From positions 1,903,131 through 1,967,130 of the forward strand of contig VUYV01000047.1 of the NCBI GenBank assembly GCA_008711295.1: DNA of 64,000 nt, given 5' to 3'. The stretch's first letter is position 1; every line of letters starts with the position of its first letter. This stretch comes from Anarhynchus alexandrinus. Its lineage: Eukaryota; Chordata; Aves; Charadriiformes; Charadriidae. Under the pieces are notes generated by a model. That model saw only the letters and a list, made by a program, of their open reading frames with translations. It did no database searches and had not been told where the DNA came from. Position numbers and translations under genes: made by a program. This document shows positions 50,047-59,340 of this stretch, one piece after another.

Positions 50047-50395
50047 GGCACGCGGCGTGCTTTGCCCGGCGTGACCTGCGCAGATGGTTTGCAAAGGAAG
50101 CGCTCGCAGAGGAAAGCCAAGTGGCCCCCAGTGCAGCTTAGCCGGGAGCGCGCGGGTCCAGAGACATTCCTCCCTTGATTAGGAAGGTTGAGTGGGAGCC
50201 AGGGGTGGGTCAGCGACCTCCTGCCTCCGGCTGCAGCCATTCCCGCCACAACTTGAATCACACCTCTCGGAGACACTCTCGGGTCGGGCACGGGAAGTTC
50301 AACGGCTGCAAACGCGCCGGCGGGGAAAGGGGAAGAGCGCGGGGATGCAGGGGAAGTTCACCGGGGTTCAGCCAGAGCCGGGTCCGGAAGAACAG
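50047..50395. promoter_or_regulatory. CpG-island-like cluster A
   Basis: By eye there are about 29 CpG in 350 bases at roughly 63% GC, an observed/expected ratio near 0.85. Vertebrate CpG islands mark promoters or unmethylated enhancers. No TATA box, first exon or splice donor could be tied to it. Overlapping open frames of about 107 codons are the usual by-product of high GC. Confidence 0.5.
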
Positions 50396-53240
50396 AGGTC
50401 TGATAAAAAGGAGAGAGGAATTGCAATGGACGTGGCCTCCAGGGACTGCTCATCTCTTCTCCAGCCGGTGCAAGGTGCTGGGCACGCTGAGAAGGAAGTG
50501 ACAAGCCCATAGCTTACAGCAACTTGGAAAAAAAAAAGGTACAGACCTACTGCTACACCTCCCTGTGATGAAAAGTGTGGTGGGAGCACGATATTTCTCA
50601 TCTCTTCGGGTACCCCGTTGCAAACCACCCTGCCGAACTTGGACAGGTTTGCTGCGATGCACGCACTGTGCGCTCCGCAATACAGGAAAGACTAAACGAA
50701 TCTCTCCAGGCAGCTAGGGTCAAGCCGTATCATTTTTATGGCTGAAGCCAAGGAGAAGACTGCACTTCTTTAGCAGGGAGAAAAACCAAGGCAGCAGAAT
50801 GAAAAAAAAAAAAAAGAGGGGAGCGTTACTCAAATTATCTCCACAGCCAGTGGAAGGATCGGAGTCCAGCGAACACAGAGATCGGATGACCAGATGGGGC
50901 AGATCAAGCTGACCACAAAGCCTCTGTCCAACATTTTTTGACAACTGCCAGAGCCATATGTTCATGAGGATTGTGGAATAACCGGGAAGGGCGTGTGGAC
51001 TTGGAGAAGGCCCCACCACCCTCGGAGCTGCGTAGTTGCAGGGTGTGAGCCAGGGCACCTTCAGTGTGCGACCCTGCAGATCACAGCCCTGCAGAGGGAA
51101 AGAAGCTGGTAGATCATTTACCTCACCTCCTTGCTGGGCTCTGACCAGCCCTTCTCATGCTTTTCCCGGTATTTGGTCCGTCACTAATGAGCCATGTTCT
51201 GGGGGGAATTCTTAGGTCATTTATTTTGCATCATGTCTGCTAGGAGAGGTAGCAGGACTATGGCTAATTAGGAAAGCAGACAGATAGCACCAAACAAAGC
51301 CAAGGACAGGGGGACCGTGTCTGTGTGCACGAAGAACGGGAGCGACCCTTTCTGCCAGCTGCCCCATGAACGCGAACATTCATGAAGGGCAGAAGCGGCA
51401 CATCCCAAATGGCCGGTCATGCCCTTTGTGCGACGTCTCTATAAAAAAAACACACTTTCCTCATTTATTTTGTCAGCTGCTCTTTTGATTATTTAGCGCA
51501 TTCCAAAGAGTGCGAGGAAACACGATGGATGACGTTCTGCAAAAGCAAAGGCGACAGTTTTCAGGAGTGACTGGTATTGGTGGGTACCCCACCAGAGATG
51601 TGCAGGGATGCTCAGCCCTGCCCCGAAATGTGCTGTTTATGACCCACTGATGTGTGGGGTGTTGCACCTCAGCTAGGTAGCGCCAGGTCCCTTTGGGATG
51701 TTTGCCACATGTGGCAAATTCTTGTCCCTCCTCAGCAGGACACGGGGCCAACCAGCCGCCTCTGCAGGCAGTAGTTTTGTCTCCTTAAAAATAGAGTGGA
51801 GAGAATTTAGCCCCATAATATTATTTCATTTTCACCCTGACATGAGTTATTTGACCAAGGGACTATTTCACACTGTGAGTTTCCAAACTGGCCCTGGGCT
51901 TTGGCAGAGCCTTGGAGTCCTTCTGCAACGGGAATAACATGTGTTTCTAAAGGCAGAGCTCCTTCCCATGTAGGTTTGCTTTCTCTTGCTCTCTCACACA
52001 CATACATGGAGCGTGTGATGGAAAAACTCTGTTTTCCTTAAGGAGACAGGCTAAAAAGCTGTGGAAGGTCACTGCCCTCGTTTTACCAATTGCAGTCAGA
52101 CACAAAAGGGTCACTCAAGGAAGCCAGGACCAAAGCAGGGATTATCAAGCACATATTCTCTTTTGTGCAGGGACAAAACAGAAAGCAGCAAGTCAACTAC
52201 ATGACTGCCATCTTCTCCAAGACCAAAACACTGCACTAGCAACAGGGAGGATCACAGTCTCATTGCCCCCACATGTCTCTTCCCCATGAAAAACAGCTGC
52301 TGTCACCAAAGAAAAGTTCAGTGATGGGGTCAGTGGTGCCCACAGCATTGCCTGGGCAGGGCACACATCATGGCAGGACCTCTTCGTCCAGACGAGCACC
52401 ATGCTCAAAGTAATAGGATGTCCACAAGGTGTCCACCAGCACCACGATGGGCCGGTTCCTGCCCATGTTGACGGCTGGAAACCACCTGCATGTTGTTAAA
52501 CCCTCCTTGCCCCCTTGACAGTGGTGTACAGGTCTTTCCTCTGATGTTGGGTTATTGGACACATCATCATCGCATGGGAAACGGTAGATATGGCTTCTGA
52601 CAAGCAAACCTGAATCAGAGCTGCTAATGCTCGTGGCCAGCGCAGAGATAGGAAGCTGCACAAGTAAAGCACAAAACCTAAATTAGCATCCACTGTCTCC
52701 TGGCAGAGTTTGCTTACCTGAGTTCAGACACACCATTACCTCCAGCAACAGAGGTAAAAGAGGTGCTGAAAAGCACCAACCTTGGGCAGAGGTGTGCTCC
52801 TGTCTGTCTGCAAAACACCAAGTGGACACCCTCAAGCCACACTGCAGCAGCTCCCAAGACCCCTCTTGCACCTCTTTCCCCACCACCGCAAAGCCCCACA
52901 CAAATCCCATGCCATTCCCTGGCTCCCTGCATGACCCAAATTTTTCTTTCACCTGCAGGACACCAGATTTCACCTCCATCAGCAGATCCAGCCCGTGCTC
53001 TGCGCCTTGCTGTAACTCTCTAAAACTCTTGCCCAGAGCAGAAAACACAGCAGACTATTTCTCATTCTGAGGGTGTGTGGGTTTTGCACAGTAGTGCTGC
53101 CTGAAGGTATATCCCACAGGCAGCTGTTAGCCTGTGGTGGCCCAAGAGCCCAGCAGATGCACATGCACCAAGACCCTGGTGCTCAGCAGCCTCCCACAAG
53201 CACCCAAACATCTTGTATATGGTGCAAAAGAAAAGGTAAA
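50396..53240. other. Non-genic unique DNA
   Basis: No supportable gene. An A-run lies at about 50,801-50,814. At 52,073-52,140 the sequence 'CTCGTTTTACCAATTGCAGT' followed by 'GGGTCACTCAAGGAAGCCAG' loosely follows an old MIR/L2-type tail. Frames up to 121 codons show no domain. Confidence 0.5.
52073..52140 (+). repeat. Possible ancient MIR/L2-type tail remnant
   Basis: The order of phrases (CTCGTTTTAC, then CAGACACAAAAGGGTCACTC, then CCAGGACCAAAGCAGGG) recalls the amniote tail 'cattttacag...gtcac...cagagccagg'. It is short and diverged, so chance cannot be excluded. Confidence 0.25.
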
Positions 53241-53662
53241 AGATGATCGGAGGGCTGGAGCACCTCTCCTATGAAGACAGACTGAGACAGTTGGGGGACA
53301 GCCTGGAAAAGACTTTGGGGAGAACTTATAGCAGCCTTCTAGTGTCTAAAGGAGACCTAGAAGAAAGCTGGAGAGGGACTCAGGGGAGGGGAGTGATAGG
53401 ACAAGGAGGAATGGTTTTAAACTGAAAGAGAGGAGATTTAGATGAGATATGAGGATGAAATTCTTTCCTGTGAGGGTGGTGAGGCACTGGCCCAGGTTGC
53501 CCAGAGAAGCTGTGGCTGCCCCATCCCTGGAGGTGTTCAAGGCCAGGTTGGATGGGGCTTGGAGCAACCTGGTCTAGTGGGAGTTGTCTCTGCCCATGGC
53601 GGTGGTTGGAACTGGACGGTCTTTGAGGTCCCTTCCAACCTAAACCATTCTATGATTCTACG
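53241..53662 (+). mobile_element. CR1 LINE copy 6
   Basis: The plus-strand copy begins with the sequence for GGLEHLSYEDRLRQLG of CR1 ORF2, passes through 'TTTCCTGTGAGGGTGGTGAG' and 'CCCTGGAGGTGTTCAAGGCC', and ends with a single complete ATTCTATG-type unit near 53,660. Relative to copy 7 it lacks the 5' part of ORF2. Frameshifts and stops after GDSLEKTLGRTYSS show it is dead. Same subfamily block as copies 1 and 7. Confidence 0.97.
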
Positions 53663-53929
53663 AAAAATCCAGTTCCCTGCGAACAGGAGTGTTTGTGTTG
53701 CAACTCCGCTACCCCAATGCTCCGAGGGAGTCAGGGGCAGCAAAACAGCCAAAAACCCAACAGGGAGGGAGTTTCCCATCACCTTGATGGGAGTGATCCC
53801 CTTCACCGGGGCAGCACATCTGCTCCACACGGTGCCCATCACGCTATGGGGCCAGGCAGCCCACATAGGGAGCCTGTCCACTCTGGCCAGCCACGCAGGG
53901 AAGGGGCTGTCTACCCTTCCCTGTCCTCC
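53663..53929. other. Unique DNA between CR1 copy 6 and CpG cluster B
   Basis: No gene or repeat recognised; CpG content rises toward the right-hand island. Confidence 0.5.
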
Positions 53930-54215
53930 CCCGGCTCGCCGGAGGCACCGGTACTTCCCGGGCAGATGGGACCGGCAACCAGGTTAGCAAACGCCAAGGC
54001 AGCCCGCTCCCCGCCGGCTAACGTAAACAGGGCTGTCGGGCGCAGCGTGTGCTGCCAGGCTTTGATCAAAGCCAGCTGCCTGCGCCGGCCTCGCCGGGCG
54101 GCCGTCGTCCCGTTCCCCCTGCCCCATCCCATCGCGGTGGCCCAAAGCGGGCTCGTCCTTCTGCTTTGCACCTCGTACCCGGCACATTTTGGGACGTGGA
54201 AGAAATCGTTCGGGT
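53930..54215. promoter_or_regulatory. CpG-island-like cluster B with double TCF/LEF palindrome
   Basis: About 31 CpG were counted in 285 bases at about 66% GC, an observed/expected ratio near 1. Within it, 54,058-54,073 is a perfect 16-base palindrome, GGCTTTGATCAAAGCC, which is a TCF/LEF consensus (CTTTGATC) on both strands at once. An E-box CAGCTG touches it at 54,073-54,078. The combination suggests a promoter or enhancer able to respond to Wnt/beta-catenin signalling, which is inference. No transcript start or exon could be identified; the frames here are GC-driven. Confidence 0.5.
54058..54073. promoter_or_regulatory. Palindromic TCF/LEF binding site pair
   Basis: The sequence GGCTTTGATCAAAGCC equals its own reverse complement. 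The core CTTTGATC / GATCAAAG is the known TCF/LEF HMG-box consensus read from either strand, so two sites overlap on the same four central bases. Both could not be occupied fully at once. Binding is inferred from motif only. Confidence 0.5.
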
Positions 54216-55311
54216 CATGCCAGGAGCTGCCTAGCAGTAGTTGCGGTAAAGTTGCTCCCTGCTTCTGCTCCTGAGGCAGTTCCCAAGGAAAAATAACAAA
54301 AAGGTGTCTTGAGGTTGGGGACTTTTGGGGGAGTTTGAGCACAAATGGAGCTCACTAATGGTTTTTCTCCACTGACAAAGCCAGGGAGCTGGGGTAAGGA
54401 GCTCCCTCCCACCACGCTGCTCACAGCTGACCCCCTTCCCCCGGTGAAATGATCCAGGTTAACAAAATAGTAATTGGGGGAGTGAGGAGCTTTTTACAGG
54501 TCTGCATCACCCCAGGGATGTGGTTCACAACCCAGCCCGCGGACAGTTTGGTCGCCCAGCGAGGACATCGCATCTCACCTTACCTTCCACCCAGCTGCTT
54601 CTCCGCCGTCCCTCCGGATCTGCGCAGGTGGGACTGGTCCCGGCACAACACCCATCGCCTGGGCTGTGAGGACTGCGGGAGGGAAGGGGATGCACCTACA
54701 GCTGTAGGGACACCCCCCTAACAAGAAGCCTTACAAATAGTCATTTTTCACATCAAGTTTTCCAGGATTCTCATCTTTTCCTTCCTGCTACTTTATTAAG
54801 ACCTTTTTTACCCCACTATTTTTTTTCAATTTGTTATTTAAACTATTTGTCTTTCACCTGTTACAAGACAGCCGCAGCCTTAGGAGAGACAGAGTGAACA
54901 ATTTGGCTTTTTTTTGGTACAGATTTTATCTACGCTGTGCAATTCCTGCATGCTGGTAGGGAAAAAAAAGGTGTCCGAGGCTGGAAAACACCACCTTTTT
55001 CTGCAGGAGCCTTTTTGAAAGTAGCAATAACTCAATGAAGTGGTTAGGAGTTTACAAGGGCTCGGAAAAAATTACCTCCTTTTAGTAAGTGTTAATTATA
55101 TGACTAATTAAATAGAGAGGAGGTTGAAACACTCTCCTAGTCATAACCTGTGTGCTCCCAGCCCGGTCCTTGCGTGACAGAGAAAACAGGGAACGGATCC
55201 TGTTTGGCCTTCATGGCAGGAAGTGGCTACTAAACCAGCTCTAACTTCTAATTTATTTATCTGGAAAGCTGTAAGGAACTGTTTAAAACTTGACCAATGT
55301 TTCAGCTATTT

Positions 55312-55347
55312 AAAAAAAAAAAAAAAAAAAAAACCAAAAAAAAAAAA
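55312..55347. repeat. Poly-A tract, two runs
   Basis: A22 and A12 runs are separated by CC. No retrotransposon body is recognised upstream, so it is not called a retrocopy tail. Confidence 0.85.
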
Positions 55348-55612
55348 CCCACCAGCCATTCAGTAAAAACACATTTGGAACAGCCCAAGTTTTAAGAAAG
55401 AGATATAAAAGGCCACTTTGTTTATGTTTTTCAGCAATGGTATGTTGGCTTCTTTTTTTCTAAATGACGGCGAAGAAAAAAAAAAACATTATGTTTAATC
55501 TCTTATCTTCATGCAAAGTGGTTGCAGCTATCGTAAAACACACACATTGTGTCATTTCAAAACACAAACAGGCTCGCCGTCAAACATTCTCCAGATTACC
55601 TCCTCTCTTTTT

Positions 55613-55623
55613 CCCCCCCCCCC
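55613..55623. repeat. Poly-C run
   Basis: Eleven consecutive C after a pyrimidine-rich lead. It may form an i-motif or, on the other strand, a G-quadruplex with neighbours. No gene association. Confidence 0.8.
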
Positions 55624-56014
55624 TTTATAATTTTGTAGGCATTAATAAAGTTTAGCATATTCAAGTGAGGGGCTTTGTTCCTTCGGTCAGATCTTAATCA
55701 CATCCTTCTGGAGAAGCACAAAGAAACCACGGGCTCGAGAGCTGCAGTGCCTGCCGAGCCCTCCCTGACGCCCAGCGCTTTACCACCAACTTGTCACCGC
55801 TCCCATGGACTTCCACCAGGGCGAAAACGGTGCCCAAAAGTGATGAACACAGAGCTGCGGTGCAGAAATCTGGGGTCAACGGCAAGATGCTTAGCCCAGA
55901 GCCTCTGCTTGACTGTGGGCATCTCATTTCACCCCCCCTTGCCTCGGGTCAGTAAGATAAGCTAACAAGCCTCCTTCCATGGGAGATCGTTTCCATTCAA
56001 CACGACTACATCCC

Positions 56015-56276
56015 AAACGCTTCAGGCGCAGACCTTCAGGGCGAAACAGGTTGTTGTCGGGTACCGAGATGATCTGAGCTCGCCGGGCTGCCGCAGGAGA
56101 GCTGGCGTGAAGGACAGGCGCTTTCATCCGCCGCTCTCTCCCTCCCTGCTGCCAAAATCCAGGCTCGCGCGGCTGGCTGTTTTCCATCCACCTGGGCAGG
56201 ACCTGCCGTTCGAGGGCAGGGCGTAAAACCCTGCGCCAACTCCAACTGGAGAGCATCGGCCAGCCCCAACGCCGGG
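56015..56276. promoter_or_regulatory. CpG-island-like cluster C
   Basis: About 22 CpG in 262 bases at about 60% GC give an observed/expected ratio near 0.9. It is immediately followed by a G-run at 56,319-56,335. No exon is recognised; minus-strand frames of about 120 codons are arginine/proline-rich as expected for GC-rich DNA. Promoter or enhancer function is inference. Confidence 0.4.
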
Positions 56277-56318
56277 GAAGACCAGCCAAAAATAAGCTCT
56301 AGATATAAGAAAAACATA

Positions 56319-56335
56319 GGGGGGGGGGAGGGGGG
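56319..56335 (+). repeat. G-run with G-quadruplex potential
   Basis: Ten G, one A and six G follow the CpG cluster. The tract supplies enough G blocks for a G-quadruplex and is a difficult site for polymerases. Confidence 0.8.
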
Positions 56336-56456
56336 AAAGCAAACAGCGAGCGTTAAGGTGTGCTGCTCCTCGGTAGGTTACTTGGGAGGGATGGCAGCAC
56401 AGCTGCAGGCTGCCTTGATCCGGTGCGTACGCTGCCAGTCAAGAATAAAGCCCTGT

Positions 56457-56500
56457 GGGCACAGCCGAGAGGATGTTTGGGCACAGCCGAAAGGATGTTT
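56457..56500 (+). repeat. 22-bp tandem duplication
   Basis: Two adjacent 22-base units starting GGGCACAGCCGA differ at one position (GAGAGG versus GAAAGG). It is a recent-looking local duplication. Confidence 0.92.
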
Positions 56501-58009
56501 TGGCAAAGCTCAGCACATCTGATGCTGCTGGGGCCATCGGATACCTGCTGGCCACCCGAGCAAAGGGAGGGATGCCCCCTTTCCCCAGAGTACCCATCAC
56601 CTTTCCAGCACATTTCAAAGAGGTTATGTGTCCCGGAGTCCTCCTCTGTCCCAAAATGCCTCCCAGAGCTGCCGGAGACCTGAGGTTTCTGCGGTCTCCG
56701 CTGTTTTTCCTTCCCACATCCCACCCCTGCGCAGGATGACTCAAACAGTGATGTCTGAGTCATTTTTGAAGATATTCAACCCAAAGGATCGCACTGTGAT
56801 ATCCCAAAACTACAGGTGGATCTCCCAGCCCCCCCTCGAGGAGATTTCCACCTCCTCCCCTGTCCCTCTCCTTTTTGTTGCTTTTTAAGGCTGGGTGGTT
56901 GCAGGCAACTGAGATGACGCCATGGTGTGGGGATGTGACAGAGGCTATTTCAGGAGGGGAAGTGTCGGAGGGGAAAGCAGCCATGCCAAGAGACAAGCCC
57001 TGGCACTCTCCCTGGGCAAATGCAGGTCATTTTTATCTCTCCAGGTGAAGCAGCCATAAGATGCCCCAGCCTGTGAGGAGGCAAGGGAGAGCTTTCCCCT
57101 CCAGCTACCCCTGGAGCTTTTCCACCCATGCTGAGTCTTCAGCCTCGGTCATTTACAAACAATGTAGTTAATGACACTTCCAAATATGCAAATAACCAAG
57201 GAACAAGCAGGAGGATTGATGGAAACACAGATACGGCAGAGGTACAAGATTTGTGAAAATGAGGAACTGGAGGAACAGAGATGCTCAGAGTATGTCCTGA
57301 TCCTGCCTGGCACACTCGGCCAGCTGACCCACCAGCACATGAACAGACAGCTGACCAGTACCTCTACAGCCTGTGCTGCCTTGACATCCCAGCGGAGCAC
57401 CGTGGCAGAAGCAGCCTGGGGCTGTCGTCATTTTGGGCATCGAGGACCCAAATCCACAAGAAAGCAGGATTTGCTTTTACAGTGGGTTTGATACACACCA
57501 GTCGCCTGCACCCTCAGGGCTGTGCTTTGCTTTGAGAGCTGTGGTGAGCTTGGAGCTCAGTTATCACCACAGAGACACCTTCAAATAGAGACTACCAAAC
57601 CACAGTTTGCTTGGGGAGAGGTTCCCCCCTCCTGCAGCAATGGGAACTTAGAGAAGCTGAACCCCACAGGTCTCTACCCACCGGCAGCCAGTTGGGATGC
57701 TGCCAGAGCCCACCAGCAGGAACCAGGAGGGAGGTCCTGGAGGCTGGTGTCACCAGGTGCTCAGGTGTGAAGCACCTCACCAGGTGCTTCACATGTACCT
57801 GCCCTAAATCCACAGTGGTGGGAATGCAGGACACGGCAATGCCCAGGAGGCACACACTGAAGCCACCATCGCTTTACAAAAGCCATGCCCCTTCCCTCCA
57901 CCCTTCCACCGTGCGGCACAACACCCAACCTGCCACAAACCCTTGGAGCTCCTCACTCAGGTCCAGCTACCCCGAAGAGGTAGCCTGGGGGTGAAGGAGG
58001 TAAATGAAC
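56501..58009. other. Non-genic unique DNA
   Basis: No supportable gene; GC-rich frames overlap on both strands without domains. The notable structure is the hairpin at 57,766-57,793. Confidence 0.5.
57766..57793. repeat. Perfect inverted repeat (12-bp arms, 4-base loop)
   Basis: TGTGAAGCACCT at 57,766-57,777 is the exact reverse complement of AGGTGCTTCACA at 57,782-57,793, with loop CACC. The phrase CACCAGGTGCT also occurs at 57,751-57,762, so a direct repeat and an inverted repeat overlap. It could form a stable RNA hairpin or cruciform. The stem is too short for a typical miRNA precursor. Confidence 0.93.
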
Positions 58010-59340
58010 AATAGACACTTGAATATCCAAAATATAAAAGGTTAAAAGCAGCACACGCTCTAAAAACAAGGGCTTAAACTTCAAAACAGCCCGAACGCAC
58101 AATTTCAGGGAAATTTCTGAAAGCATTTATTACCGCTAGTGCCGCGAAAGCGACGGATTTAATGAGCTTGTACAACCGACGTGCTGAAAACAGCCTTTGC
58201 CGGAGCGAGCCGGCCGTGAGTCACCCGCTCCGAGCGGGCACCAGCCCACGGCCGCCGGCAAACAAACACCCGAGCGCCACACAAACACTGATAACACTTG
58301 CGCAAGGCAACAACCGAAGGACCTTTCAGCAGCTATAACTAATCTATTTCCACTGCTACGCTGCATTACTTCAGAGGCAAAGTGGGAAAATTTATTTTTT
58401 TTTCCTGCTAATTAACATTTGTTCGCGCACGAAATGCAGAAGCCGGTGCCAACCGGACATACCTAGATAGAGCCTAATATTAGATTTCACAAAAGCATTC
58501 ATCCTGTCTAAACAAACATCCTCCATACAATATTAACCTTAAAATCTTTGCCCAAACAGATGTTCGCGCTGCGGGCACGGCTCGGCAGCGTTTCCCAGGG
58601 CAAAGCGAGCCGTCCGCATCCAGGACCGTCCCCGCACTCCAATTATCTGAGGCATCGGGAGGAAAACACGCCGTTATTTTAGGAAGCTTTGCATAAAACT
58701 GGGTTTCAAATTTAAAACCGTATCAGTCATTATTTGCCTCTAGCAAAGCCTTCGGATAAGGTTTCCTCCTCCGGCGTTACTGCAGTGCAAAGTTACCCAA
58801 TTTTTGTTCCAGCCAGAGACAAAGTCCTGCTTTTAACAGCTGAGAAAATTTGCTGGCAAATGATATACGATGTTGATTAACCAATAATATGGTTCAGGTC
58901 TGGCCGACCAGGCAAGCGGCTGAAATGGGAAAGCAAGTTTTTTAACAATTTGTTATACACAGTAGCAAGAAAAACAGGAAGTAGGTGTTTATTAGCAGTT
59001 TCCAAATATACCAGCCAAAATAAAACTCCCCATGCAGTCTGAGGTATTCAAAATACAGCAACGACCAGAATTCCTCAGATTATAAGAGGGTAATTAATCA
59101 CAAACAGTGTTCACAGACCAGTGATTTGGAAACTTCCTTTTTATTGAAGATCTGGATCAAGAGCAAACTTCAAAGCAAAACTAATTGATCTGAGATTCAT
59201 TGCGTCTGGTCGATAAAGCAAAAAAATAAAATATCATTCTTACGCAGCCAGGTCTACGGTTTACATTCATTACGCCCTGACAGCCCATAAAGCACATTAA
59301 AAAGCCATTTTTCAATGCATGCTATAGGGCTGACCTATTT
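58010..59340. promoter_or_regulatory. Candidate conserved non-coding block with CpG clusters
   Basis: AT-rich DNA with homeodomain-like cores ('GCTAATTAACATTTG' near 58,407) encloses two small CpG clusters at 58,141-58,280 (about 18 CpG in 140 bases) and 58,565-58,660. There are no repeats and few open frames. This alternation is typical of vertebrate regulatory islands near developmental genes. The call is by texture; sequence conservation was not tested. Confidence 0.35.

Larger units (their letters stand above)
54216..56014. other. Non-genic unique DNA
   Basis: No supportable gene. A-runs at 55,312-55,347 and a C11 run at 55,613-55,623 are low complexity. The AT-rich part 55,040-55,680 has homeodomain-like cores ('GACTAATTAAATAG' near 55,101) and may be regulatory. 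Confidence 0.5.

Noticed and set aside
53693..54274. 193-codon frame across CpG cluster B
   Set aside because: GC-driven openness; the minus strand is also open over the same interval, which is typical of CpG islands.
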